This document shows, in pieces, positions 56,402-64,000 of a stretch of 64,000 nt of DNA; position 1 is the first letter of the stretch, and each line of letters opens with the position of its first letter. This DNA comes from Pseudomonadota bacterium (lineage in GTDB: Bacteria > Pseudomonadota > Alphaproteobacteria > Rhizobiales > Beijerinckiaceae). The position numbers were made by a program, and so were the translations under genes. The stretch spans positions 62,001 through 126,000 of the forward strand of contig JAKAJL010000003.1 in assembly GCA_021813805.1 (NCBI GenBank), given 5' to 3'. The notes below the pieces were generated by a model. It did no database searches. It worked only from the letters and a program-made list of their open reading frames with translations, and was not told the DNA's origin.

Positions 56402-57747
56402 GGCTCGCGCATCGACTCGCCCCAGCCGCGCTGGCCGGCGTTCAATAGATAGCTGGCCACGCTCCGTCGGCCGACCTTGATGTCCCCATGCAGGGTCATG
56501 CCCGGCATAAGGCGGAAATTCGTGGGCACGCCGCGAAAATTCATTCGGTCGATGCTGACGCCGACCTTGTAATAGGCGTCGGTTGGTTGGCCCGTATTCT
56601 CGTCGATCCAGAACGCGCCCTCGGAAATCCATTTGACCTTGCCTTCGGCGGTGCCATGCTGGGCATAGTCGAAGGCGTCGATCTTGAGCGTGACCGGATC
56701 GCCGACCTTAATAAAGCCGACATCGCGCGAAGCCACATCGAGGTCGGCTTCGATCGGCATCTTCACCGGCATCGCGGTGATGAATTTGTCGCCCGGCTGA
56801 AGCACCGAGCCGACCGACAATTTGGCGACCGTCAGGATGATTGAATCCTCCGCCGCGACGAGCTTGACCACGTCCTGATGAACGATGGCCTTCTTGAGCG
56901 AGGCGACCGCCTGATCGCGATTGTTCTGCGCCGTCACAATGTCCTGGCTATCGGTCGCGCGCCATTGCTGGATGAAGGCGTCCCGGTTCGCTTTGTACGT
57001 ATTGAGCTGCGCCTGTGCTTCTTTCAGCGAATTGGTCAGATTCTCGACCTGACGCTCCATTTCCACCTTGTTGTCCTTGGACATCAACTCATTGAGCAGC
57101 GACCCCGCCCCCGAGGAAAGAAGCGACGACCTCATGGTTTCGATCTTTCCGGCGATGGCCGATCTTTGATTGTAGCGATCGATGTCGTTTTTAGTCTTGG
57201 CGATCGTCGCCTCGGTCTGGGCGATCTGCTCGTCGAAGCTCTTGACCTGGGCGTCGTACTGCGCCTTGCGATCGAGAAACAGCTTTTGCTGCAATTGGTT
57301 GTAATGCCTTTGCGCCGGATCGTCGTCGCCGGTGAACACGGGAGCCTTGCCCGCCAGTTCCGCCTGGTCCCGAACGATCTGCGCGTTGAGGCTCGCGACC
57401 TGCTGGCGAAGCTGGGTGACGTCCGCCGTCGCGAATGTCGGATCGAGTGTCGCGATCACCTCGCCCTTCCTGACGAGCATGCCTTCGCGCACATTGATGC
57501 TCTTGATGATCGACTGATCCAGCGCCTGGTACACCTGAGCGGGGGCCAGGAGGTTGATCTGGCCATTCGTGCTTTCGACAACCTTGTCCAGTTTCCCGAA
57601 AATGAGGACAAGACCGAAGGCCACGAGAAATCCGAGCAGGACGTGGACCGTCGCCATCGCCGAGCGCGGCAGCGGCGCCTCGCGGATCGCGGCCACATCG
57701 GACTGGAAGCTTCGAACGACGGATTGGGTGGAGACTTCAGTGGACAC
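56398..57747 (-). CDS. Type I secretion membrane fusion protein, HlyD family
   Basis: A 449-residue periplasmic adaptor with one membrane helix at about residues 33-52 (VHVLLGFLVAFGLVLIFG), a first lipoyl half (VREGMLVRKGEVIATLDP), a long coiled-coil hairpin (residues about 110-280) and the second half with the beta-barrel domain ending in GMTLHGDIKVGRRSVASYLL. It links the ABC transporter to an outer-membrane TolC-type channel, which is not encoded here. The start is GTG 57747, overlapping the ABC gene end by 11 bases. It is the middle gene of the operon. Confidence 0.93.
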   Translation of the reverse strand: MSTEVSTQSVVRSFQSDVAAIREAPLPRSAMATVHVLLGFLVAFGLVLIFGKLDKVVESTNGQINLLAPAQVYQALDQSIIKSINVREGMLVRKGEVIATLDPTFATADVTQLRQQVASLNAQIVRDQAELAGKAPVFTGDDDPAQRHYNQLQQKLFLDRKAQYDAQVKSFDEQIAQTEATIAKTKNDIDRYNQRSAIAGKIETMRSSLLSSGAGSLLNELMSKDNKVEMERQVENLTNSLKEAQAQLNTYKANRDAFIQQWRATDSQDIVTAQNNRDQAVASLKKAIVHQDVVKLVAAEDSIILTVAKLSVGSVLQPGDKFITAMPVKMPIEADLDVASRDVGFIKVGDPVTLKIDAFDYAQHGTAEGKVKWISEGAFWIDENTGQPTDAYYKVGVSIDRMNFRGVPTNFRLMPGMTLHGDIKVGRRSVASYLLNAGQRGWGESMREP

Positions 57748-59974
57748 CGCGCGCCCCCTTCATGTTGCCAGCCACCGCGGCGCGCTCGATATGACCGTTC
57801 TGCTGGTGCCACAGTCCCGCATAAATCTCGCATCTTGCGAGCAGTTCCTGGTGGGTTCCCATGTCCAGGAACTTGCCCCGCTCGAGAACGAGAATGGCGT
57901 CGGAATGAACCAGGGACGATAGGCGGTGGGAAATGGCGATCACCGTGCGTCCCTTGGCGATCTTCCTGATGCTGGCGTTGACGATCGCCTCGCTGTCGGG
58001 ATCGAGCGCGCTGGTCGCCTCATCGAGGATCAGGATTCGCGGATCGACGATGAGGGCGCGCGCAATCGCCAAGCGCTGGCGCTGCCCGCCGGACAGGTTG
58101 GGCGAACCTTCATAGATATAGGTGTCGTAGCCTCTGGGAAGGCGATCGATGAATTCTTCCGCGCCGGCGAGCCGGGCGGCGCGGATCACGTCGTCCAGCG
58201 TCGCGTCCGCCTTGGCCGCCGCGATATTCTCGCGAATCGTGCCGCTGAACAGGAAGTTTTCCTGGAGAACCACGCCGAGGCTGCGACGAAGATGCGAAAT
58301 GTTATATTCGCGGACGTCGACGCCGTCGATCTTGATCAGGCCTTCATATTCCGCGTGCAGGCGCTGCAGCAGGCGCGTCAAGGTGGTCTTGCCCGATCCG
58401 CTTCGCCCGACCACGCCGAGGGTCGTTCCGATCGGAACCTCGAAACTGAGATCGTCGATCGCCGGCGTCAGGCTGCCAGGATAGGAAAAGCGGACTTTGC
58501 TGAACTCGACCTGGCCCTGGAGCGGCTTCCTGACGCCTTTCTCCCCATGGCCTTCCTCTTTCGGCCGATTGACCAAATTCCTGACAGACGCGACAGCGGC
58601 CCGCGCCTCATCGGCATTGGTGATCAGTCCCGCCATCTGCATCAGCGGTCCGGCGACGCGTTGCGAGAGCATGAGAAAGGCGAAAAGCGTGCCGATCATG
58701 ACGCCGTGGTCGGTGCTCGTCATCGCGATATAGACGCCCACGGCGTAGGCGCCGGTAACTGCGAGGCGCTCCATCGGAACCACGCCGGTCTTGGCGACGG
58801 CGCCAATCCAGGACAGATTGTTGCGCGCCTCGGCGCAGCGCGCGACATGGGCGTCCCACATCTTCCGCTGGCGGCTCTCCAGCGCCAGGGACTTGACCGT
58901 CCGGACGCCCGCCAGGGTCTGATAGAGAAACGAGCCGCGCTGGGTCTCGGCGCGGATGACCTCGCCATTCGCCTTGCGGATGTGGGGCAGGATGGCCAGC
59001 AGCCAGGCGACGATCAAGGCGCAGAAAAGAAGCACGATGAAGGTCAACAGCGGGTTGATCGCGAACATGACCGGAAGAAAAATGAGGAGAACAAGCGAGT
59101 CAAGAACGACGCCGAACACCTGTCCGGTCAGGAAATCGCGAATTTTCCAAACCTCGTTGAAGTCATGCATGGTCTCGCCGATTTGAACCCGCTCGAAATA
59201 ATCGACCGGTAACTGGACCACACGGTCGAACATATATTCGGCGAGTCTCACATCGATGCGCGCGGCCAGAAACAACACGAGAAAACCACGCAAATAGGTG
59301 AACGCCGTCTCGAACAGGATGATGACGCCCATGCCGGCGGTCAGCACCACGAAGGTCGACATCGCCTTGTAGTAAAGCACGCGACTGCCGATCACCGTCC
59401 AGAAAACGATCGGCGCCAGCGCGAAAATGCTGAGCGCGAAGGCGGAAAGTGCGATGTCGCGGACCAGCTTGCGCTCGCGTAGAATCAGCGTCCCGACCAG
59501 CCCGAAGCCGAATGGCTTTTCCTCGTCGAGCACATGATACTGGCGCCGCACCAGCGCGACATCGCCTGACCAGGCCTCCTGGAATTGCAGCCAATCCAGA
59601 TTCAAAAGGGCGTCGGCCGCAGCATTCGGGTCCCGCAAGGTGACGCCCCGCGGTTGCCCCTCGTAATGGGCGTTCATCCCGACCAGCACCATGCTGGCCC
59701 CGGACTTGAGCCGGACGATCGCGGGAAGCGCCTTTTCCAGATGAGCGAGTCCATCGCCGTCGAGATGCAGCGCCTTGGCCTTCAGGCCGGCGTGACGGGC
59801 GCAATGCACAAGCATCGCATAATCGACATCGGCGCTTTCCAGCGCGTTATCCTGAACCAGCTGTGGCACGGTCAACTGCAGCCCATGCATGGCCCCGACG
59901 ATCGCCAGACATTCGAGCGCCGACGTGTCGACGCGCTCGGCGACGCCCGGGGCGGAGGAAAGCGTCAAGGTCAT
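57737..59974 (-). CDS. Type I secretion ABC transporter with C39-like N-terminal domain
   Basis: A 745-residue HlyB/PrtD-type exporter. Residues 1-135 form a C39 peptidase-like domain in which the catalytic cysteine is missing (TSALECLAIVGAMHG; the first cysteine of DCGxAC is absent), as in HlyB, so no leader cleavage is expected. About six helices span residues 165-440. The nucleotide-binding domain has Walker A GRSGSGKTT, the signature LSGGQRQR and Walker B ILILDEATSALD. It is the first gene of the operon with hlyD and the Sel1 gene. Its substrate, usually an RTX protein, is not in this window. Confidence 0.94.
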   Translation of the reverse strand: MTLTLSSAPGVAERVDTSALECLAIVGAMHGLQLTVPQLVQDNALESADVDYAMLVHCARHAGLKAKALHLDGDGLAHLEKALPAIVRLKSGASMVLVGMNAHYEGQPRGVTLRDPNAAADALLNLDWLQFQEAWSGDVALVRRQYHVLDEEKPFGFGLVGTLILRERKLVRDIALSAFALSIFALAPIVFWTVIGSRVLYYKAMSTFVVLTAGMGVIILFETAFTYLRGFLVLFLAARIDVRLAEYMFDRVVQLPVDYFERVQIGETMHDFNEVWKIRDFLTGQVFGVVLDSLVLLIFLPVMFAINPLLTFIVLLFCALIVAWLLAILPHIRKANGEVIRAETQRGSFLYQTLAGVRTVKSLALESRQRKMWDAHVARCAEARNNLSWIGAVAKTGVVPMERLAVTGAYAVGVYIAMTSTDHGVMIGTLFAFLMLSQRVAGPLMQMAGLITNADEARAAVASVRNLVNRPKEEGHGEKGVRKPLQGQVEFSKVRFSYPGSLTPAIDDLSFEVPIGTTLGVVGRSGSGKTTLTRLLQRLHAEYEGLIKIDGVDVREYNISHLRRSLGVVLQENFLFSGTIRENIAAAKADATLDDVIRAARLAGAEEFIDRLPRGYDTYIYEGSPNLSGGQRQRLAIARALIVDPRILILDEATSALDPDSEAIVNASIRKIAKGRTVIAISHRLSSLVHSDAILVLERGKFLDMGTHQELLARCEIYAGLWHQQNGHIERAAVAGNMKGARGVH

Positions 59975-60475
59975 GAAAGCTCCGGATCGAATTTCAAAAG
60001 TCTATCAATGTTAGCTTACCATGTTTTTTGCTGCAAGGCGGCAAAAAACCACACTTAACGCTTTCGTGCGCCGATTGCGCAGAAAAACATTCGCGAGTCC
60101 AAGCAAGCCGAGGCGACGGACGCATCAGGGTCGAGACAATCCGGCCGTCGCGCGTCGAAACGCAACGGAAACCAGTAAAAAAAAAGTCATGGTTAATATC
60201 GCGACTTCGAGCTTTTACACCAACCGGGAGCCGAAATTTTCATCTGCGATGGTTGGCCGCCGCTCGTTGCGTTAAATTCCGCGCCCTCCCCACCCCCCTC
60301 GCAGGGCGGTCCGGCAGACGCGGCGGGAACCATCTGGACAGGCGCCAGGGATTCTGTTATCCGAAACTCAACGGTCCGGCGCTCCGCAAGCGCGGGTGAT
60401 TATTTGCCATATGGCCGACGACCTTCGCGCTCAGGCAGCGCGGCGGCAGAGGTCTTTCAAACACAGGAATCCAGC
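59975..60475. other. Gene-free stretch between the secretion operon and rpsU
   Basis: About 500 bases of mixed composition. A perfect inverted repeat (TTTTTTGC, 60024-60031, and GCAAAAAA, 60041-60048) with a nine-base loop lies 50-75 bases before the secretion operon start and may be an operator or an attenuator-like hairpin. A run of nine A lies near 60176. I see no coding sequence or known RNA. Confidence 0.45.
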
Positions 60476-60709
60476 GTGCAAGTTCTCGTTCGCGACAACA
60501 ATGTCGATCAGGCCCTCAAGGCTCTCAAGAAGAAGATGCAGCGCGAAGGCATCTTCCGCGAAATGAAACTGCGCGGTCATTATGAAAAGCCCTCCGAAAA
60601 GCGCGCCCGCGAGCAGGCGGAAGCCGTGCGCCGCGCCCGCAAGCTCGCCCGCAAGAAAATGCAGCGCGAAGGCCTGCTGCCCGTGAAGGGCAAGGTCGCC
60701 GCCCGCTGA
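60476..60709 (+). CDS. rpsU: 30S ribosomal protein S21
   Basis: A 77-residue basic protein of the small ribosomal subunit. It starts at GTG 60476 ([18 protein letters not shown]), preceded by AGGAATCC; the in-frame sequence before it is not conserved. The body [26 protein letters not shown], split here after residue 30 and continuing [15 protein letters not shown], is typical of the family. Alphaproteobacterial S21 is longer than enteric, as here. The gene stands alone. Confidence 0.95.
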   Translation: MQVLVRDNNVDQALKALKKKMQREGIFREMKLRGHYEKPSEKRAREQAEAVRRARKLARKKMQREGLLPVKGKVAAR

Positions 60710-61006
60710 TTGGCGCGGCTCGACTCTCGCGCTGGGGAAATCGAACTCGCGCGATGATCGGCTCCTGGTTCGACGCCGGGAAAAGACGTTCCTTTCTTGT
60801 GCGCGGGTTCAGACGTATCGGGGCTCGACATGCCGCGCCGTTGGATTTGGCGCGCCATTGACCCGTGACTCACGCGAACCGCGCCTTGCGCGTCGAAGCG
60901 TCGGGTAAAAGAAAATACACCATGCGGGGTTAGCTTGCGCCCCGCCCATTCCCGCGCAGGGCTCGGCACAGACGCGGGAAGCGCGGGAAGCAGACCGGAG
61001 CCGATT

Positions 61007-61870
61007 GTGATCGCCATGGCCAGGAATTTCAGGGCGGGTCACCGCAAATATCTCGTCGCTTTCGCGATCTCGGCCCTCGCCGCGCCGATGGCCGGCTGCG
61101 ATTCAGTGCCGGGCGGCGGCCATGGGCCCGGCTACGCCGAAATAGCCAACAACGATCCCAAGGCGGCCGAAGCCAATATCGCGTCGCTGGACGCGGTCGT
61201 CGCGGCCCATCCCAACGACGCCGAGGCTTATAACACGCGCGGCGTCGCCTATGCCAAGATCGGTCGCTACAGCCAGGCGATTTCCGACTTCTCGCAAGCT
61301 GTCAAGCTCGACCCGAATCACGCGTCGGCCTATACTAATCGCGCCCTCGCCGAACGCCAGATCGGATCGAACGACGCGGCGATGCAGGATTTCACCCGCG
61401 CCATTCAGGCCAACCCGAATCACGCCCCGGCTTTTCTCGGCCGCGCCAATCTCGAACGCGCCAACGGCCAACTCGACGCCGCCCTGAGCGACCTCGACCA
61501 GGCGATCCGTCTCAACCCCGAGAGCGCCCAGGCCTTTCACGCGAGGGGGCTGATCTATCAGAAAAAGGGCGACAACGCCCGCGCCATCACCGATTTCGAC
61601 AATGCGATCGACCGCGATCCGTTCCACTCGGCGCCTTACGAGGCGCGGGCCGAGAGCCTTATGGCCCTCGGCAAGCCGGACAAGGCGGTCGAGGACTTCA
61701 ACGCCGCGCTGAACGTCAACAACCGCAACGCCGACGCATGGGCCGGCCTTGGTCTCGCCTATGAGAAACAGGGCGACCGCGCCAAGGCGTTGCTGAATTA
61801 TCAACGCGCCTTGTCGCTCGACCCCAACGAGCCGGTCGCGCGAGAAGGCATTGGCCGCGTTCGGGGCTAG
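61007..61870 (+). CDS. TPR-repeat lipoprotein
   Basis: A 287-residue protein. The N-terminus has a lipoprotein signal (LVAFAISALAAPMAGCDS) with the cysteine near residue 28. The rest is made of about six TPR units, for example AYNTRGVAYAKIGRYSQAI, AYTNRALAERQIGSNDAAM and AWAGLGLAYEKQGDRAKAL. TPR lipoproteins assemble envelope complexes; some resemble NlpI. The start is GTG 61007, with GGAG six bases before it; ATG 61016 is the alternative. The gene is alone, convergent with rppH after about 100 bases. Confidence 0.88.
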   Translation: MIAMARNFRAGHRKYLVAFAISALAAPMAGCDSVPGGGHGPGYAEIANNDPKAAEANIASLDAVVAAHPNDAEAYNTRGVAYAKIGRYSQAISDFSQAVKLDPNHASAYTNRALAERQIGSNDAAMQDFTRAIQANPNHAPAFLGRANLERANGQLDAALSDLDQAIRLNPESAQAFHARGLIYQKKGDNARAITDFDNAIDRDPFHSAPYEARAESLMALGKPDKAVEDFNAALNVNNRNADAWAGLGLAYEKQGDRAKALLNYQRALSLDPNEPVAREGIGRVRG

Positions 61871-61969
61871 CGAGCATTCGCGAAAGGTTGTCGCGCTTTT
61901 CGGACAAGAATATTCGCCAAAACAATGAAATAACAGAGTGCGTTTGGCTCCGCGCCCTGCGAACGCGCG

Positions 61970-62473
61970 CTAAACGGGCGCGGCAAAGGAAGCGAAACGC
62001 GCGCAGACTTCCTCATAGACCCGTCGCTTGAACGGAACGATCAAGTCCGGCAGGCGCTCCATCCGCTCCCAGCGCCAGGCGTCGAACTCCGGCTTATGGC
62101 CATCGGGCGCATCGATGTCGATTTCGGACTCCTCGCCAGTAAAACGCAGAGCGAACCATTTCTGCGTCTGGCCGCGAAACCGTCCCCGCCAGGTTTTCTT
62201 GGTGATGTCGCCCGGCAGATCATAGCTGAGCCAGTCCGGCGCCTCGGCCAGGAAATTCACGCTGCGCACGCCGGTCTCCTCGCGCAATTCCCTCAGCGCC
62301 GCCCGGTAGGCAGTCTCGCCATCGTCTATGCCGCCTTGCGGCATCTGCCATTCATGGTCGGCCTGGATCAGATCCGGCAAGCGTTTGGATTTGCGCCGTC
62401 CGACGAAAACCAGACCTTGCGCATTGAGAAGCATTATCCCGACACAGGGACGATAGGCCAAAGCTTCGATCAC
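61970..62473 (-). CDS. rppH: RNA pyrophosphohydrolase
   Basis: A 167-residue Nudix enzyme that removes pyrophosphate from mRNA 5' ends and starts decay. It begins [21 protein letters not shown], has [21 protein letters not shown] leading to the box end REETGV, and [19 protein letters not shown], all typical of RppH/IalA. The start is GTG 62473, with GAGGTGA before it, four bases from the deacetylase stop. Order ctpA - deacetylase - rppH is conserved in Rhizobiales. Confidence 0.94.
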   Translation of the reverse strand: MIEALAYRPCVGIMLLNAQGLVFVGRRKSKRLPDLIQADHEWQMPQGGIDDGETAYRAALRELREETGVRSVNFLAEAPDWLSYDLPGDITKKTWRGRFRGQTQKWFALRFTGEESEIDIDAPDGHKPEFDAWRWERMERLPDLIVPFKRRVYEEVCARFASFAAPV

Positions 62474-62477
62474 GAGG

Positions 62478-63644
62478 TCACCTCTTTCCGTTGCGGGCCA
62501 AACTCTCGCCGCGAATCGCCGCCGAAACCGGAATGAGAACGACGCCATCCCGCTTGAGATCGGCGGCGAAGCGCGCGATCCGTTCGCTCGCCTCAGGCAA
62601 TCCGGCGGCATAGCCGATGGCGACGCCGTTCTGGCGCGCCAGGCTTTCCAACCGCTGCAACGCAGTCCCGATCGCCGCCTCGCCGCGCGCGGCGTCGAGG
62701 CGCAGATCGGCCTTGGCGAAACCGACGCCATGGGCGAGCGCTGCCTCGCCGGCGAGGCTTTGCGGCGAGGAGCCGTCATCGACATAATCGAGGCCGCGGG
62801 AGGCCAGTTCCTTCATCAGCGCCTGCGTCGCCGCCTCGTCGGCGGTGAAGCGCCCGCCAAGAAAATTCACCACGCCGATATAGCCGGAGAAGCGGCTCAT
62901 CTGCCAATGCAGATCGTTGAGCGCCGCGGCGGCGTCGCCAACGCGCAGAACATGAGGACCTGGCGAATCCGCGGGATTTAACGGCTCCATCGGCGTCTGC
63001 AACAGGATTTCATGGCCTGCGGCGCGCGCTTCCGCAGCCTGGCGCCCCGCCTCGGCCCCATAAGGCGCAAAAGCCAGGCTTACCTCGGGCGGCAGACGCC
63101 GGATCGCCTCGTCGGTCGCCGCGCTGTCCAGACCCATTCCGGCGACCAGAATGGCGACCCTCGGCGCGCCCGGCTTGAAGGCGGGCTGGAGCGCCAGCGG
63201 CCGGGCGTAAACCTGCGCCGGAGCGGCACCGTCCTGGCCACGACGCGGCAGGAAGCCGAATCGGCTTTTTTCGATCAGGCGCTGGTCTGGCGCCGGCGTC
63301 AGCGCCATCGCGCCTCCGGCGTCGGGCACATGAATGACGAATCCCTGCGCCACGCCGGAGTCGCCGCGCACCACCCGGACCCCGTTTTCGATTCCCTCCT
63401 GCGCGGCGGCGTCCTTGTGATCCGCCGGGGTCGGCGCAGGCGGCGGCGCGGGCGGCGCCGGCTGAATGACGGCGACCGCCTCGGGCTCGCCGCCGCCTCG
63501 ATCCTTAACCGAAAAGAGGAAAAGGCCGCCGATGACCGCGCCGAACAGCCCCAGCGCGAGCGCCCCAAGCCGCCAGCCGCCCGGTCCCGGATCGGGTGGC
63601 TGTCTGAGGTCCTGTCCCAGCGGGCGATCGAGATCGTCGAGCAT
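62478..63644 (-). CDS. Divergent polysaccharide deacetylase family protein (YibQ-like)
   Basis: A 388-residue protein with one membrane helix near residues 26-45 ([19 protein letters not shown]), a proline-rich linker ([14 protein letters not shown]) and a C-terminal domain of the DUF610 group: [41 protein letters not shown] and the [10 protein letters not shown] segment. The usual carbohydrate-esterase metal site is changed (DH replaced by AGMG), as implied by the family name, so activity is uncertain. It lies between the putative ctpA and rppH, all on one strand. Confidence 0.92.
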   Translation of the reverse strand: MLDDLDRPLGQDLRQPPDPGPGGWRLGALALGLFGAVIGGLFLFSVKDRGGGEPEAVAVIQPAPPAPPPAPTPADHKDAAAQEGIENGVRVVRGDSGVAQGFVIHVPDAGGAMALTPAPDQRLIEKSRFGFLPRRGQDGAAPAQVYARPLALQPAFKPGAPRVAILVAGMGLDSAATDEAIRRLPPEVSLAFAPYGAEAGRQAAEARAAGHEILLQTPMEPLNPADSPGPHVLRVGDAAAALNDLHWQMSRFSGYIGVVNFLGGRFTADEAATQALMKELASRGLDYVDDGSSPQSLAGEAALAHGVGFAKADLRLDAARGEAAIGTALQRLESLARQNGVAIGYAAGLPEASERIARFAADLKRDGVVLIPVSAAIRGESLARNGKR

Positions 63645-63741
63645 GTCCGTGTCGCGAAGGGGCCGAATCAGGCGGGCCCAGCCTGCTCAGGTTAGTGAAG
63701 CAGACTGGGCCCGTCGAGAGGACCGGTCACTCGGACCGGGA

Positions 63742-64000
63742 TCATTTCGATTTGTCGTCGGAAGGCGCCGGCTTGAGGACCGGTTCGCTGTTCGGACCCG
63801 CCGGAGGCGCGGGCGCCTTGGCCGCTGACGCGTCGGCCGAACCCTTGCCGGCCGCGTCGTCGGACTTGGCCGCGGTCTTGTCGGAATTCTTCTTGGCGGC
63901 TTCCGCAGTCTTCTGCGCGGCCTTTCCGGCGGCTTCGGCGGCGGCGGCCTCCTGCTTGAGCATGGCCAGAGTTTTCACGCCGCGCAGCAAGTCATAGGCG
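63742..64000 (-). CDS. ctpA: C-terminal end of a probable carboxy-terminal protease (CtpA), partial
   Basis: The frame is open through the right edge of the window, so only the last 85 residues are seen. They read AYDLLRGVKTLAMLKQEAAA and then a low-complexity Lys/Ala-rich tail ending VLKPAPSDDKSK. The protease domain itself is outside. The call rests on the position before the divergent polysaccharide deacetylase and rppH and on the LLRG-type end of S41 peptidases in Rhizobiales. About 95 bases separate it from the deacetylase gene. Confidence 0.65.
   Translation of the reverse strand, partial: AYDLLRGVKTLAMLKQEAAAAEAAGKAAQKTAEAAKKNSDKTAAKSDDAAGKGSADASAAKAPAPPAGPNSEPVLKPAPSDDKSK

Overview
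The window is a high-GC stretch (roughly 65 percent by eye) of an alphaproteobacterial chromosome, most likely Hyphomicrobiales (Rhizobiales). The signs are the mutY / DUF721 (DciA) / dsbA / smc gene set, a split F0 operon with b and b' subunits, the membrane ferritin MbfA, a PodJ-like polarity protein and the ctpA - divergent polysaccharide deacetylase - rppH order. A Beijerinckiaceae/Methylocystaceae-type host is a guess, not shown by the sequence. The window holds about 62 protein genes, several of them small, one tRNA-Thr(GGT), one IS110 remnant, one frameshifted pseudogene and no CRISPR or rRNA.

Layout. 1-9.2 kb: the 3' part of a radical SAM gene, a cupin, a low-GC insert with a cysteine-rich small protein, a YpfJ-type zinc peptidase, mutY with an Imm74-like gene, then dciA-like, dsbA, split glycine decarboxylase gcvPA-gcvPB and a small monooxygenase. 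9.3-17.3 kb: a metal/redox island with three PepSY proteins, an OmpR-type two-component system, three cytochrome b561-type membrane proteins (one without most heme ligands), a small membrane protein and a P1B-5 type metal ATPase with a hemerythrin tail. Four promoter regions in this island share a direct repeat of period 11 (CTGAC-N6-CTGAC on the plus strand, degenerate in two copies), which looks like the binding site of the local response regulator and would tie the island into one regulon. 17.3-24.2 kb: a pseudogene, ferredoxin reductase, a phosphoesterase, mbfA, a Nudix hydrolase and ppc.

24.2-33 kb: two HdeA/HdeB-like periplasmic proteins, the ATP synthase F0 operon atpI-B-E-F'-F, a TMEM175-like channel, a lipoprotein and smc. 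33.2-39.3 kb: a low-oxygen/stress block with two FNR/FixK boxes in front of a Crp/Fnr-type regulator fused to a degenerate GGDEF domain, then a P2-type cation ATPase, a PGPGW-type membrane protein and a tandem universal stress protein. 39.4-44.1 kb: an IS110 fragment and the molybdenum hydroxylase operon iorA-iorB-xdhC-mocA.

44.5-64 kb: tRNA-Thr, murA, a 1307-residue PodJ-like protein, a MerR regulator, an HCCA isomerase-like protein, dTDP-sugar genes rfbB-rfbC-rfbA without rfbD, a type I secretion operon (ABC transporter, HlyD adaptor and a Sel1-repeat protein, translationally coupled), rpsU, a TPR lipoprotein, rppH, a divergent polysaccharide deacetylase and the 3' end of what is probably ctpA.
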